From Petrolisthes cinctipes (lineage: Eukaryota; Arthropoda; Malacostraca; Decapoda; Porcellanidae), in the NCBI GenBank assembly GCA_033782935.1, contig JAWQEG010000361.1:261001-325000 (forward strand): a stretch of 64,000 nucleotides of DNA, read 5' to 3'. The notes beneath the pieces are model-generated. The model made no database searches. It was given only the letters and a program-made list of their open reading frames with translations, and was not told where the DNA came from. Below are positions 41,552 through 53,622 of this stretch, piece after piece. Positions within the stretch are counted from its first letter, which is position 1, and every line of letters starts with the position of its first letter. The translations under genes and the position numbers were made by a program.

Positions 41552-41776
41552 TTATTGTTGTTGAAGTTCCTCAAACTGTCTGGCCGAGCAGCCCCGAGCT
41601 CCTGAGGAAGGCCATGGCCTGTGCCGGGCTCTCCCACAGTGCCCTCAGAGAGTGTATGTTGTGTAGTTGGCGTGTGTTGTTGTGTAAATTGCAGTCTTCC
41701 ATGTGTTTAATAAAATGAGGTGCTGTGTTGCATCCCAGACAGGCATCCACAATGGCTCCATCCAGCTTCTTCTGTG
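41552..41776 (-). mobile_element. LINE-B 3' end
   Basis: Starts with ttgttgttgaag + 'ttcctcaaactgtctggccg' and runs to 'tggctccatccagcttcttct', matching 1-215 and 28010-28120 (with the SINE absent). It then breaks off. Confidence 0.8.
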
Positions 41777-42800
41777 AAGTTGCTATGAAGTTTGTTTTTT
41801 AATAGCTTTTCATTAGAATTTCACAATAAGAGTTTGGTGGAAGGGAATTTGTTTTGCTCAAAGAGGAGGGCATCATGAGTAGGAAAATAGTTAGAGGGAG
41901 AAGTATGAATTTTTGTAAAAGTTTTTCAGAGTGGTGTGATGTTAGTGTTGTGGTTCCAGGTACTCAGGTAATTATTTCAATTTTCTGTTAGGTAGTGATC
42001 AAGAATGGACTTTATTATGTTTGTGATTCAAGTGTTGGATTTGGTTAAGGTGACGTTATGTGGGTCTGCGCATTTGTCTCTTGTGAAATGCATAGTCTTA
42101 GTATTATGGATATATATATACTGTATATATAGTGAGAACATTGGGTTGTATTGTGTTATATAGCCAAAGGGATGAATGTTTCACTGGCTTGGTTTAACTT
42201 CTTCGATTGTCACTCCTTTCCTTATACAGTATTTCCATCGTGCTTGTTGTCCCACCATTTTATCACTACTCCTTTGTCCTACAGTGACTTTATTCATCCT
42301 CAAATCAATCTCCACATATATCAGTTGTGCTTGCATCGAGCCAGGTTGGATTATGTACATTGAGGTCTCCTACTATGAAGTGATTTTGGGTTTATACTAA
42401 GGGCTTTTTGGATAGTATGAGGAAATGATGAAAGGCATGTCAATTAGTAATAATGTAGGAAGATGATTATATTTTTATCTGTATTGATTTTAGGGTCTGT
42501 GTTCGGAGTTATTGGCTTTGTGTAAGAGTGCTTTGGTTGTACACGTATATTAGACTTTCACAAAGGGTTGTATCGTTATTAAGTCGGATGTTTTATGTGG
42601 GTGTTGGTAGAGAGTATAGTAAGTAGTATGTGGAAGTCCTATCTGAAGTTTGCATTATTTGGCATTTATGGTTGGAGCCACCTTGGGTCTTAAAGCACAG
42701 AAGTTGGATGGTGTAAATTGTTGTTATAACCGAGTGACATTATGGTGGGAAGTATGAAGAATTAGGGTTATCTCATTACAAGGTTCGGCACTAGGTCCAT
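41777..42800 (-). pseudogene. Degenerate LINE endonuclease region
   Basis: Minus-strand reading around 42390-42300 gives 'NHFIVGDLNVHNPTWLDAST', the GDxNxHxxxW block of APE-type LINE endonucleases. Flanking frames are full of stops. It directly follows a LINE-B 3' end in the same orientation, so it may be the 5' part of a LINE-B copy with a deleted RT. Confidence 0.5.
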
Positions 42801-43588
42801 CCCACACCAACATAGATACTTTGAATCTAGTTGGTATTTGCACTCTCTAAGGGGTGAATGGTGTTTTCTTTCATCTTTTCTGCACTGCTTGATTTTCCCC
42901 TCATTGTCTTCTAGAGTGTTTCATGCTTACTCCCATAACCTTTTAACAAAACTAATATTTTCACATCTACAATATACCTTATTGTTTTCTCATACCCACA
43001 AGTCTGTAGATGCCTTGTTTCAATACGGGAACAGAAGTAGAACCACAAAATGTTTCAAGTGAGGTCTAATCCAAAGCTATTTAATATGAATTCATTTTTA
43101 TATTAATTTGCAGTCTTTTGCTAAACTGAAAGTATGACAAATCCTTCCTGTGGCTAATGCTTTATACTCAAGCCACTTTCTGCATAAGCTTTACTTCTCA
43201 GTGAGACGTCACTTGGTAACTTGCTTCTGAAGATAAGTTCCTCCAGCACTTGCAATTGTTTGAACGATCCTAGTAATAATGTAACTTTACTAGCATTCAT
43301 TATTAGACCTTACAAGCCACTACTTTCAAGTAAATGTCAGGTTTGTATAATGTAATGTAAAGATATAATAACCAGTGTACTTTTATTGTATTATATACAA
43401 CAAGAAGTAGAGGGTTGCAAGACACTGGTCCTCATCCAAGCATTGGGTGTTTTCTAAAAATCTCACTAGTTTGATGATAATTGGATTATAATCAAGGTTT
43501 GGATGTAACTTCAGACTGTCAATTTTTCAGTCTTACTCCCTACTTCTATGTTGTGGGACCAGTGTCTCATCTGAAAACTAGACATGTA
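42801..43588. other. No gene seen
   Basis: ORF 42838-43062 (+) has a faint LINE C-terminus feel but no firm motif. The rest is AT-rich. Confidence 0.3.
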
Positions 43589-43676
43589 GGCCAGGATCCA
43601 CAAAGCACTTACTCTGGTGTAAACCATAGATACTCTATGGTTTACAGGCGGCGTAAGTGCTTCGTGGGTCCCAGCC
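43589..43676. mobile_element. 88-bp Harbinger-like foldback MITE
   Basis: GGCCAGGATCCACAAAGCAC pairs with the complement of GGCTGGGACCCACGAAGCAC; the centre is 'ccatagatactctatgg'. GTA is duplicated at 43586-43588 and 43677-43679 (3-bp TSD). Confidence 0.75.
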
Positions 43677-44576
43677 GTAGGTTAGACATACCTCCAGACA
43701 ATTTATATCTTAGAGGGCACCTCATATATATTTTTTGTAAATTTTTTAATTTGATATATATATATATATAGTCCCTTCCACATCCATCAGGTTTACAGAA
43801 ATTTTTGCCCTACTTTCTGCTGTTCTCTTTGTTGGATAGAGGTAAGACGTGTGTGTTAATGTCAAATTAGAAAGATAAACACTGTTTTCTTACCATGTGG
43901 AAACAATCCAAGCACAGTAAAATTAACACTAAATCATCTTTCTAAATGGACAAACACTCAAGTTTTACACCTTTATCCAACAAAGAGTACAACAGAAAGC
44001 AGGGTTATTAATCCATTACTAATAAAGTTAGTGATTAGCCACATCATCATTTGTCATGGATTTATTATATACAAACATGTTTGGGCTCAACACTGTTATT
44101 TTAACAGACAAGTTTATGCTTCTATATACACAAAAGTCAAACCTGGTGACCATTATATTCAATTACCTAACATTAAGTAATATTTTTCAAGTTTAATATA
44201 GTAGCAGTCAAATATTTCAGAGAGTTGGTTTACTTCTGCTTAGCCAAGATGTTAATTTAATTATATACAAGGCTGCTTAACTCATCCATGTCTAGTCACT
44301 ACAGTATATCTAAATTTGTTATTACAGTTCCTTATACAGAGACTTGTCCAATCTGTAGACTGAAGTTAGCAATGGGAAGTTTTATATTGTTATGCAAATA
44401 TTCAACTTCATGATACGTTGAGGGACTTTTTGGTAACAAGTCTCTTATCTGTTAAATCAAAATACTTGATTAATGGTTGAAATTACTCAAGTCTTGCTAT
44501 ACAGAAGCAAAACCAAAACTATACAATAAAATGTTTTCTTTGTACTAGACAGTCCATGGCAAGAGTCCTTTTGCCT
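43677..44576. other. No gene seen
   Basis: (TA)n at 43755-43770. 'tttctgctgttctctttgtt' (43816) pairs loosely with 'caacaaagagtacaacagaa' (43978), giving a possible foldback of about 180 bp, but no TSD was identified. Confidence 0.4.
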
Positions 44577-44740
44577 CACTCTGCACTTAAGGAACCTGTG
44601 GTTGTGTATGAGAATTGGAGGCTTCTGATTCCTCCTGACTATGCCACGAAACAAGCTCCTTCCATATAGGTGTTGTTTTGTGGCAATATTTAAAGGGCTC
44701 ACTTATCTCCAATTTTCTGACTACATCACATGGTCCCTTA
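44577..44740. mobile_element. Dispersed repeat (M5), copy 2
   Basis: Matches 33704-33856 through 'actatgccacgaaacaagct' and 'ctccaattttctgactacat'. Confidence 0.55.
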
Positions 44741-45066
44741 AAGCATATCAATGGCTAATCATCAAACAAACACATTCACCACTAACACAGAATTACAATT
44801 TTCATGGAGCATTCTAATAAACTTATTTGGTTCTAAGGTTGTAGGAGTCTGTGAAGTTTACATTTCCATACTGTATTTGACTTTGCAGATGAGGAGACGG
44901 GACGTGTACCACCAACAACAGTGCAAGTCCTGTTGCCGACTTCTGCCAAGTCATGAAGTAAGTATGGAAATATATGCTTCATAGTCTCAAACTGAAGAAT
45001 CACACAAGTTTATTTACTTGCACTCTAGATATTGCAATTCTGTATGGTGAATAAGTATGATGATTT

Positions 45067-45350
45067 AGTCTGTTATTCTTCAAGAAGTATTGAATGAGAC
45101 AATAGGACTTTCACCACCAACTGTACAAAATTGTTAACATTACTATAATATATATACAGTCGGCAGCAAAAGTCGTGTCGCCTCACTCACAACTTTTTGA
45201 TGGATAGCATAATTGATAATCATCAAACACACACATTCATCATACAAAAATATATATAATATCCATGGGGCAAATTAATAAATATCTATAGTATTTAAGT
45301 TTAGGAGCCTGTGCAGCTGATATTTCCATACTGTACAGGCTGTCAGTTAT
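45067..45350. mobile_element. Fragments of mariner-type MITE (M11)
   Basis: Right-end piece 'caataggactttcaccaccaactgta' (45101-45126) and left-end piece CAGTCGGCAGCAAAAGTCGT after TA at 45158-45159; the interior 'gataatcatcaaacacacac' is repeated in 44755-44870. Confidence 0.55.
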
Positions 45351-45965
45351 TCTTCACCACTTATTCTGATTTTCTTCTCAAATGATTTTCTTCTCAAATA
45401 TTGTGTCTATGGCACTTTAAATATAGGAGTTATTTATAAGTATTTAAATAAATAACATTATCATGATTCTTTTGGTTTGCTTCCAGCCACAGAATATTCA
45501 TTTCACTTTGTGAAATTATGGTTTACTATTTTTGCTCATGTATTGTACATGTGCTTCTATGCTAGTGTTTGATCTTACAGCATATGGGGGCATAATAACT
45601 ATTTGCTATGCACTTATTTCTATTCACTGGATACTACATTATCCATGTCAGTCAAATTTTTGATGTGCCACTGTCCAGGTGTGCAATTCCACCATCCATA
45701 TTAATTGACCAAATAACTTTACAATCAATGATCTTGTTGCAGCAGACAATACCACCCACCAGTGTAAGTGTAGGAGAGATGAATTCCCACATCACCAGGA
45801 TATATGGCCATCAACTTCCCTGTGGAAGAACAAACAAGGGTGTTAATATTTTTGTTACAAATAATGGCTACTTATTCCAAAACTTGAATGGGACAAATAT
45901 TACACTACTTTAGTTTTCAACCCAAGTACCATTTTCTTAATTCCACATGGACTACCCACCATACT

Positions 45966-46091
45966 AGTGCTGCCTCAGCTCAAGGTATGAGGCCGCTACA
46001 CAACCCTGCCTTTCAACACACCATTCACTTCTTGTTCTCAGCACTTGTAGTAGATAGGTTTGTGGTTCATACTTCAGGCTGAGGCAGCACT
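45966..46091. mobile_element. 126-bp foldback MITE
   Basis: AGTGCTGCCTCAGCTCAAGG at the left; the complement of the right end is AGTGCTGCCTCAGCCTGAAG. No second copy was seen. Confidence 0.65.
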
Positions 46092-47586
46092 GGGTGTTCC
46101 AAGAGTAAGTGGGATAAACTGTGCATATACAAAATATTAATGCTGTAACATTTTTGTAACCTTCACTTCCTCTCAAAGGCACAACAAAGTCACTAAAATC
46201 ACAAGACATTTGTCTATTCTAAACTCAATGAGTCACTACAGGATGTAACAGAATACAAACCTAAAATTTGGTCTGTCTTGCCATAGTAAAATGGTCGAAC
46301 GCAGGGTGCCCAAACCAGGTCCACAAGGGTAACCAGACTGAGAAAGTAGGATAATGGATGCAGACCTCTAAGGTTCACAGTGATATACCAAAACTATTCA
46401 CAACACTTATTGTATGATGTATATCACTCATGGACATAAGTAGGGGGGTTACACTGAAGATAACCCAGAGGTTCTAGGGGTAATCTGTTAATGAATTTTA
46501 GGAAATTTACTGAAAACTCCTTTGAGCAAGTCTCCCAACACCACTGTCCTCCTATAACTGTGTCCAGCCAATACAGTACTACAACAATTCCTCTCCATTC
46601 TGACTACCAATTCTAGATGACTGAACAATAACCTCCAAAAACTATACCATTGCCAAATAAATAAAAAGCTATCTAGTACCAACATTTAGGAATGCTAGCC
46701 AAACAGCCATGCAGGTTGCCTCTTCAAAGGTACAGTCCTTCCTGTCTGCTCAGTAAGAACACCACTATTGTTCAGTCAAGTCTATCCTTAGACAAAAAAA
46801 ATTCTGATATAATTACAAAATTATCCAATACAAGCATTGTAAGATGTACAATGATTTTCTGTGCTGAAAGTTGATGATAACCCTTCTAACTAAGGGTTGC
46901 ATTACACTGGCTTCAGCCATGTGACAAAGGTAAGATCACATTGGGGTTACAAAAAAGTTTAGAATTACTGCAATGAAAATTACACATCGATTTTAAAAGA
47001 AACCAGAGGTATACTTAATGAGCACTGCTAATCTATTGACAATGTTATGTTAGACTGTGGCAGGAGTATTAAATTTCATTGAATAGTGGGTTATTGAAAT
47101 GTGTTCATGGATTATTGGTGTTACAGTCAGCCACTAAACCATTGCCAACCCCTATATGGTAACACCAAACCCCAAGCTCCATTCCAAGCACTCACTGGTG
47201 GGAGGGAGAGACAGGAAGTGGTGCAGGTAGAGGGGAGGGGATACTTGTGAGAGCAGCAGGAAAGAAGACCTGACAGTATGAAGCAACTTTGTGATGTTTA
47301 GAGAAACATTGGAAAAAGGCAATCAATTACTGTACAGTATGTGTTTTTGAATTGGGTCAATATCTGATCTTTCACCACTGACCTATAATAGTGTTGGTGC
47401 ATCACTACTAATACTAAGTGAGAACATCTTAAAGTAGTCTTCTTGAAAAATAATATATTAAACTGCATTTTTTCCATTCCATATATTCTGGCTAGGAGCT
47501 AAATGGCCTTGCAACTAAAAATTAATTATCCATCCGCATGCAAACTACGCAGTGCTATTGGCTAACAGAGAAAAATATAACAATTT
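46092..47586. other. No gene seen
   Basis: AT-rich, with short unsupported ORFs (46488-46685 minus, 46692-46874 plus). No repeat family from this window is recognised. Confidence 0.35.
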
Positions 47587-47830
47587 GTGGCAAGTTCTGA
47601 AATACAGTATGAATGCTGCTGTTTAAAGGTAAATGTAAGTAACAGCAATGTGATAATAAGGGAAGGGGATGGTGAGTCAGTGTGTAATGTACAAGTGGGT
47701 GGTGAGAATCTGGAGGCATTTGATTTAATTAAAATAAGGATGATGAAAGACTACCCTAGGCTTGGAAGACCCTGTAGGACAAGGGTGTAGCTTGGGCCTT
47801 AGGGCTGCCCAAACCCTGAAAGTTCTGTCC
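47587..47830 (+). pseudogene. LINE RT thumb fragment
   Basis: 'CLKVNVSNSNVIIREGDGES' + 'VCNVQVGGENLEAFD' resembles the LKVNVxKSKVM...GExLExV segment after the RT palm. Followed by 'cttggaagaccctgtaggac', a motif repeated at 48690 and 52326. Confidence 0.55.
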
Positions 47831-47972
47831 AAATCACTACAAGCAGTATTCCCTGTACCCCTAAGGGATAACAAAGGGAATTTTGCAAAGTACTGTAGTA
47901 AAAATTGAGTAACCCACTAGAATTATATAAAGCGTGCGATAAAAGCACTGGTTTCAACTAAAGGGTCATGTA

Positions 47973-48128
47973 CAGTTACGAGCACTAATATGTATAGTCT
48001 ACAGCTTTGAACAGTCCAATTCACCAATGAAGTAATTTCAATGGAGATGTTAATTATTGTGCACTTATTTACTGTCTCTAGGTATTCGAAGCACACCTGA
48101 ATACAGTACTTATTAGTGCTTGTGATTG
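47973..48128. mobile_element. 156-bp mariner-type MITE
   Basis: TA at 47971-47972 and 48129-48130. CAGTTACGAGCACTAATATG and, in complement, CAATCACAAGCACTAATAAG. Confidence 0.8.
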
Positions 48129-48306
48129 TACAGTGGCTGCAGGAGGATTGTATGGTGTGTTAATATCCACATCAATATGGTGGTGGAACTTTGAAATGCA
48201 ATGAATGAAAAATTGAGAGAAAGCAGTCAAGATGGATATGATTACAAGTTGTAGGTTTCAAGGAATCAACAAGGTGAGAAATCCTGAAATTCATATAAGA
48301 GGAGAT

Positions 48307-48440
48307 TCTCTTGGTGAATTGGAAGGTCTTCAATTCCTCTAAATTATGCTAGGAAACAGAGCACCTTAATGAGGAATCTATTTCCTGGCATAGTTTGGAG
48401 GAACCAGTAGCCCTCCAATTTACCAAGAAGAGAATTCCCC
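48307..48440. mobile_element. TTAA-family MITE (M3)
   Basis: Core 'attcctctaaattatgctag' and 'catagtttggaggaaccagt'; right end 'gaattcccccTTAAgg'. Confidence 0.55.
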
Positions 48441-49373
48441 CTTAAGGAGTGGCGTGAATAATTCGCTTGATCAAACCGGGCAAGAAAGTGTTCCGAGTAT
48501 GGTCTTGTGGAAAGCATGGACAATAGAAGAACAGTGAAGAAAAAATGAGTGACATTGAGGGGCAGTGAAAGGAAAGACCAGGAAGATTGTACAATGTGGC
48601 GAGTAATTGTTTAAGGAAGTGTGGAATAAGAATATCTGAAGACAAAGAACTTTTACATGATAGGAAAGATTTGACTGGAGGAGAAGACTGCCTTAGGCCT
48701 GAAAAAACTTGTAGGACAAGGAAGGTGATAAGAGGTGAGACAGCAAGCACAAAGGAAACTGAAGGAAGGGCTGGGGAGGAACCCAAGAGTTTCGGGGTAT
48801 AGAAAGGGAGGAGTGGATGTGTGACTTATGTGACTGGACATTTACTTCCATTTTTCTATCCCTGGCTCTAGATCCAGATGAGACCTGATAATTGTAGACT
48901 ACAGCAACTCTAGCTGCTGATGAAAGTTAATGGAATGCCAGCGGTGGATGTTCTATTTACATTGTTTGCCGAGACAACACTCATTTTGTTTATATATCTG
49001 AACAACCCTGTACGGTACTCTGAATATTTCACGATGTTAACAGCATGATAGCAAGACTAAATAATGAACTTTGTTATAGATTACATCAGCAATTTCTATA
49101 CTCGACAATGACCTACCATTTGATTTCAATTATTGACCCAACTACAAAACATTTTCTAAGGTTTCTCTAAATCAGTGGTATACAGTAATTTGTAGGGGAC
49201 CATGAGATCATTGAGATGGAAAGGAGAAATACAAATATAATTATTAATACTAAAAAAAATAACAATTTGAATCAATAAAATTACAGGCAATGTCACAGGT
49301 TATGGATGGGGGGGACATGGATAAGGAGGTTGTATAAAAAGTGGGTAACTATCAGAAAAAGTTTGGGCACCAG
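48441..49373. other. Repeat debris, no gene
   Basis: 48680-48800 is a G/A-rich dispersed repeat shared with 52320-52470 ('gtaggacaaggaaggtgata'). The rest is AT-rich. Confidence 0.4.
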
Positions 49374-49420
49374 GGCCGGTATTCACAAAACATCTTAGAG
49401 TTTGGTGCGTATATTTGCAT
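49374..49420. mobile_element. Harbinger-like terminus
   Basis: 'cagggccggtattcacaaaacatcttag' starts CAG + GGCCGGTA, like the left end of 877-1846. No matching right end found. Confidence 0.4.
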
Positions 49421-49984
49421 TACTGATCTCACCATAGTGTTTGAGGCTCATTACAAAGCAGTGAATGGTTTTGTTATTCTATTAGTATGAACTTATATTA
49501 GGACTTCAAAGCAGTGTCAGGCCCTAGGTCTTGCCATAAATGAATGCTTACCAACAAAATTTTACTTAAAAGTGAACTTTGCCTTTGTGAAAACCAGCCC
49601 AGTGGTCTAAAGCCTGTGCACAACTATACTGCTTCATACTGCCATGTCTTCCCTTCACATCACACACACAAAGATATTCCTTGTCCCTTCACTTCCTCTC
49701 ACCAACAAATGCTTCAAATGGAGCTCACAACTTGTGGTTTTTGGTTACAGTCTTGACAAGAAATGACAATACTGTACTGTAATGGCTGTCACAGCAGTAC
49801 ATGTGTCTGGCTGTAGGCTAAATGGCCACTATCATTGCAGACTTATTCCTTTTAGTAACTACTTTACTATATAACATTTCTTGTCTCATTATATATGAAA
49901 CAAAGAATCCTGATTTGGAGGACCTCAAGTTACTTCATCTTTTCTCCTATAACTAGTCAGATTATACAAGATGTCCAAACTCAC

Positions 49985-50130
49985 CTCTGATAAGTAGTGC
50001 AGATTTCAGTGACCAGGGCCAACACTACCATTCTCTTGATGTGGTTCAGATGCCGCCATGTTCCAGGGATCACAGACTAACTCAGGAACGGTTCAGCGAG
50101 TTTCCAGTAACAGGCTCCAGGACAATCACT
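49985..50130 (-). other. Candidate spliced exon (146 bp), function unknown
   Basis: On the minus strand it lies between acceptor 'CACCCGTCATTTCCAG' and donor CAGAG|GTGAGTTTGG, both strong. It contains ATGGCGGCATCTGAACCACA (good start context), whose frame stops within the exon, and a second open frame starting MVVLALVTEICTTYQR that leaves through the donor. GC content is higher than the surroundings. No homology recognised; possibly a 5' exon of an unseen minus-strand transcript. Confidence 0.3.
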
Positions 50131-51097
50131 CTGGAAATGACGGGTGGAAATTAGACACGTACAAGTTTAGAGACAAGTATACATATTATGAAAATTAATA
50201 TTTCTCCAGCCATCTATAAATTCACTCAACTTATTTTCCTTTATATTGATAACGATACAGTAGTACTCTTTGTAATCACTTATAAACTTAAAGCACAGAG
50301 TACTGTGTTTTATGACTGCAAAGATTTTTATTTATTTATTTTATAACAAGAAATGTGTACTTGGGAACAGTACACTTTTTAAAATTTTAAAACTGGATGA
50401 ATTTATAAAATATAAAATTAAAGATATACTCCATTGACTATATCTACAATATACAGTATAAGGATGTAACTGAAATTTATCAATGATGAGCTAGGTCAAC
50501 ATTAAATAATATTTATACAGTACATTCCCCAAATACATGGTTTTTATTGTAAATAAATGACTTTCCATTTCTAAGAAAATAATAACAATACCCTGTCCCT
50601 TAAGAGCCTACTGTACACTACACACAGCCATGATATCTGATAATAGAACCTACTGACAGTAACTGACTACATCCATAAAGTGTAGTGGAAAGATTAAATA
50701 CTGTATCTGCTTAACTCCTTTGTATCAAAGGATAAACTCTTATTACATAAAGATAACACAGATTCATAAATGTCAAACAAATATTCACCTCACTGAGGAG
50801 AAAACTGCAAGAAATGTTACCACCCAATATTAAAAATGCTTGATCAATCCCTAGCATTGAAACTCCCTCACAATGACCTAAATGGTTGTGGTTTCTACAG
50901 CAACACCCCAAAGGACATTGCATACTAGTACAATGATAAAGATGGTAATATACTCTATCTAACCTTCTAAGGATTTGGTGGTTAAGGAGAAAACTAATTG
51001 CAAGGAAGTTACAGTCAATAAATAGTACTGTGGTAGGTAATTCCAATAAATTTAACAATCCTCTGCTTCCTGCAACCCAAATAAATTAACGAGTTGA

Positions 51098-51720
51098 ATG
51101 GTAAAGGAAAATTATATCTCTGTTGGGATTATGTTAAATATACCAAGACTTCCCTCCACCACTCTAACACCTACTGCAGCATCAGAACATTCCTACTTTA
51201 AAGCTTCAGTAAGCAAATTAAGTAAGTTACAAGTTTTAGTGATTACAACACCCTACAAAATGGGCATACAGCTAGGACTTTGTATGGGAGGGTCATGGGA
51301 AACATCAAATGGAAGTCAAGGAATTAAATATCTGGGAACAATATTGTGTAAGCATGGACGGATACCAAAGAGGAGGCAATGTAAAGAGGACCTTAAAGAG
51401 TCTAATTCTGTCAGCACTGCCACGTCTTGGAGATTTTGACATTGGCGTGATAATCTAAAATAGGTGTAGTGGATATCAAAGTAACAAGAGGTTTGAGTGT
51501 GATGCAATTAAATAAGGTGTACAAGAGCCGTCACTTGTTAACATGGGTAGTTTGGCTATAAGTTGGAGCTGAGAGAGGACCGATCAGATGAACGGGTTGC
51601 AGTAAGTTAGGCAGAGAAAAAGAAAACAAGACTGGAATAGGGCTCGACCTAGCAGAGGTTCAGAATTCCTCAGGACCTTCCCCTTGGACCGAACAAATTG
51701 TGGTGTTGGAAACTAGAACT
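51098..51720 (+). pseudogene. Diverged LINE-A-like RT fragment
   Basis: Contains 'TTPYKMGIQLGL' and 'GIKYLGTILCKHGRIPKRR', matching the DFATPYRVG...FKYLGTVLCKHGSM segment of LINE-A. Then degraded sequence to about 51720, with 'acaagactggaatagggctc' reminiscent of the LINE C-terminus. Confidence 0.55.
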
Positions 51721-52572
51721 GGAGGCTAATTTCATGACCTTTTCAAAAGCATCAGAGCTAGGCATGACACACAAAATGCGATAACATGGGCAAAAAATGG
51801 TTAATAGTTGCAGGATAGCAAACTTACCACCAATTACAACAATATACAAATTTTATGGAGTGAGCAAGGCACACTGAACATGTCACCTGCTGGGTAGAGG
51901 GTTGCCTACCAACACCATCATCAAACTACACCCACAACAATTAAATGTGCTTATTTACCAAACATTATCAACTGTACCCTTGAATTTACCCTTATCTGAC
52001 CTCTTATATAAAAATCCCAATCATGTGGAACTATCCATGGCAACTGTGGCCAGACAAGAATAAATTATGTATCCAGCCAGCCAAGTAGGCTACACTTGCC
52101 AGGCTGAGACAGATGAAACATTTTCCACGAGTTCTACAGAGTTTGCACATTTCAGATATGGGGTGGTATGTATTTATCCTAGAACTACAGTATAACTAAA
52201 AATGACTGTAAAAGGAAAAAGTACTATAATTTACTTTGTGGTTTAATTTGGCAGAAGCCATTGTTCCTAGATATTTCTCCCTCTAACTGATCATGAGCAG
52301 AGGATGAAAAAAAGACTGTCATAGGCCTGGAAGACCCTGTAGGTGCAGTTTAACAGGGGAGAAGGAGAAAGAGGGAGAAACAAAGGTGATAGAGACGAGG
52401 GACAGCAAGAACGAAGGAAAACTAATGAAAGGAGGGACAAAACAAGATAGGAATGAGACTGGCTGGGGTCCAATGGTGTTCCCAAACCCTGAAACCACTA
52501 CCCACACACTATATAGCACCCCCCTACAGAACTCCCCCCCCCCCAAGGAATCAAACCAAGCAGCCTCAATTA

Positions 52573-52731
52573 AGGGAGGAGCAATACACTTGGTACATTG
52601 GAGTGCCTAGATTCCTCCACCAAAGTATGCCACGAAACAAGACCAGATTAACAAAAATAATAGTGGCCTGTTTATAGTCTGGAATAGTTTTAAGGAATCA
52701 GTTTCTTCTAATTTACCAACATTGTAATACC
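52573..52731. mobile_element. TTAA-flanked MITE (M3)
   Basis: TTAA (52569-52572) GGGAGGAGCAATACACTTGG ... 'caacattgtaatacctcc' TTAA (52734-52737). Core 'gattcctccaccaaagtatg'. Confidence 0.65.
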
Positions 52732-52897
52732 TCCTTAACTCCCCCCCCCCCCACACACACACAGACGTCCCAACCCTCACCTACCTCTGGCAATAACTGG
52801 GGGGCCGCATATTTTATACCCGAAGCCCCACACTACTGTACACTATAAAATCTAGCCCACTCGAGTCGAAGCCAGAGATCTGAAGCAGTCGGTTTCT

Positions 52898-53128
52898 GGA
52901 CGATTCCACAGTGGCTTGTTTTGGTTTGCAAGCACCATAACGAAAGAAACTGAACAGTGTAAATGACTCGTGAGTGAATTATTTGATGACCACTATGAAA
53001 CTATATGGTAATAATGAAACTACCTGACAGATTGTGTGGATATGGATACCGAGTTTGTTGGACATAATTAAGACTGACAAGTGTGGCTGGGGAGGATCAT
53101 AACAAATCAAAGCCACTGTGGAATCGAC
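52898..53128. mobile_element. M4 MITE copy
   Basis: 'gacgattccacagtggcttg' to 'agccactgtggaatcgac'; the interior 'gtgagtgaattatttgatga' is shared with 56566-56793. Confidence 0.7.
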
Positions 53129-53455
53129 ATGTGTGTGGCCTCGTGATGGTTTAGGTAGGCTGTCGTCCAGAATCCGCCTGCTTCATGTTCTCAGGAGGGC
53201 TACATTTAATGGTCTAAGCGAGTGTACCACAATGTTGACGTGATCCAAAAGATGCTTCCGTGTGTGTGTGTGTGTGTGTTACTCTTGGGTCACTATAGAT
53301 GGGCAGGTTGATAATTATAACATATCTAATTATTCCTACAAAATTGGTAAGCCTTGGCAGTAGACCTAAAACCACGATGCAATAATATGATAATCACTCC
53401 AGTTTTACATTAACTATGATATGAAAAAAAAAACTAATATTCTTTACTAAGTGTA

Positions 53456-53620
53456 CAGTCGGCGGCAAAAGTCCTCTGTCGCCTCACTTGCTTCACCGAG
53501 GCACGCGATGTTCATAGACTCGAGATTATTAAGTGCAGAAAACGTGGATATTTCTCGAGTCCATGAACACTGCGAGTCTCGGTGAAGAAAGTGAGGCGAC
53601 AGGACTTCTGCCGCCGACTG
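53456..53620. mobile_element. 165-bp mariner-type MITE (M11), best copy
   Basis: TA at 53454-53455 and 53621-53622. CAGTCGGCGGCAAAAGTCCT pairs with the right end, whose complement is CAGTCGGCGGCAGAAGTCCT. An inner hairpin 'atgttcatagactcgag' / 'ctcgagtccatgaacact' is also present. Confidence 0.85.
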
Positions 53621-53622
53621 TA

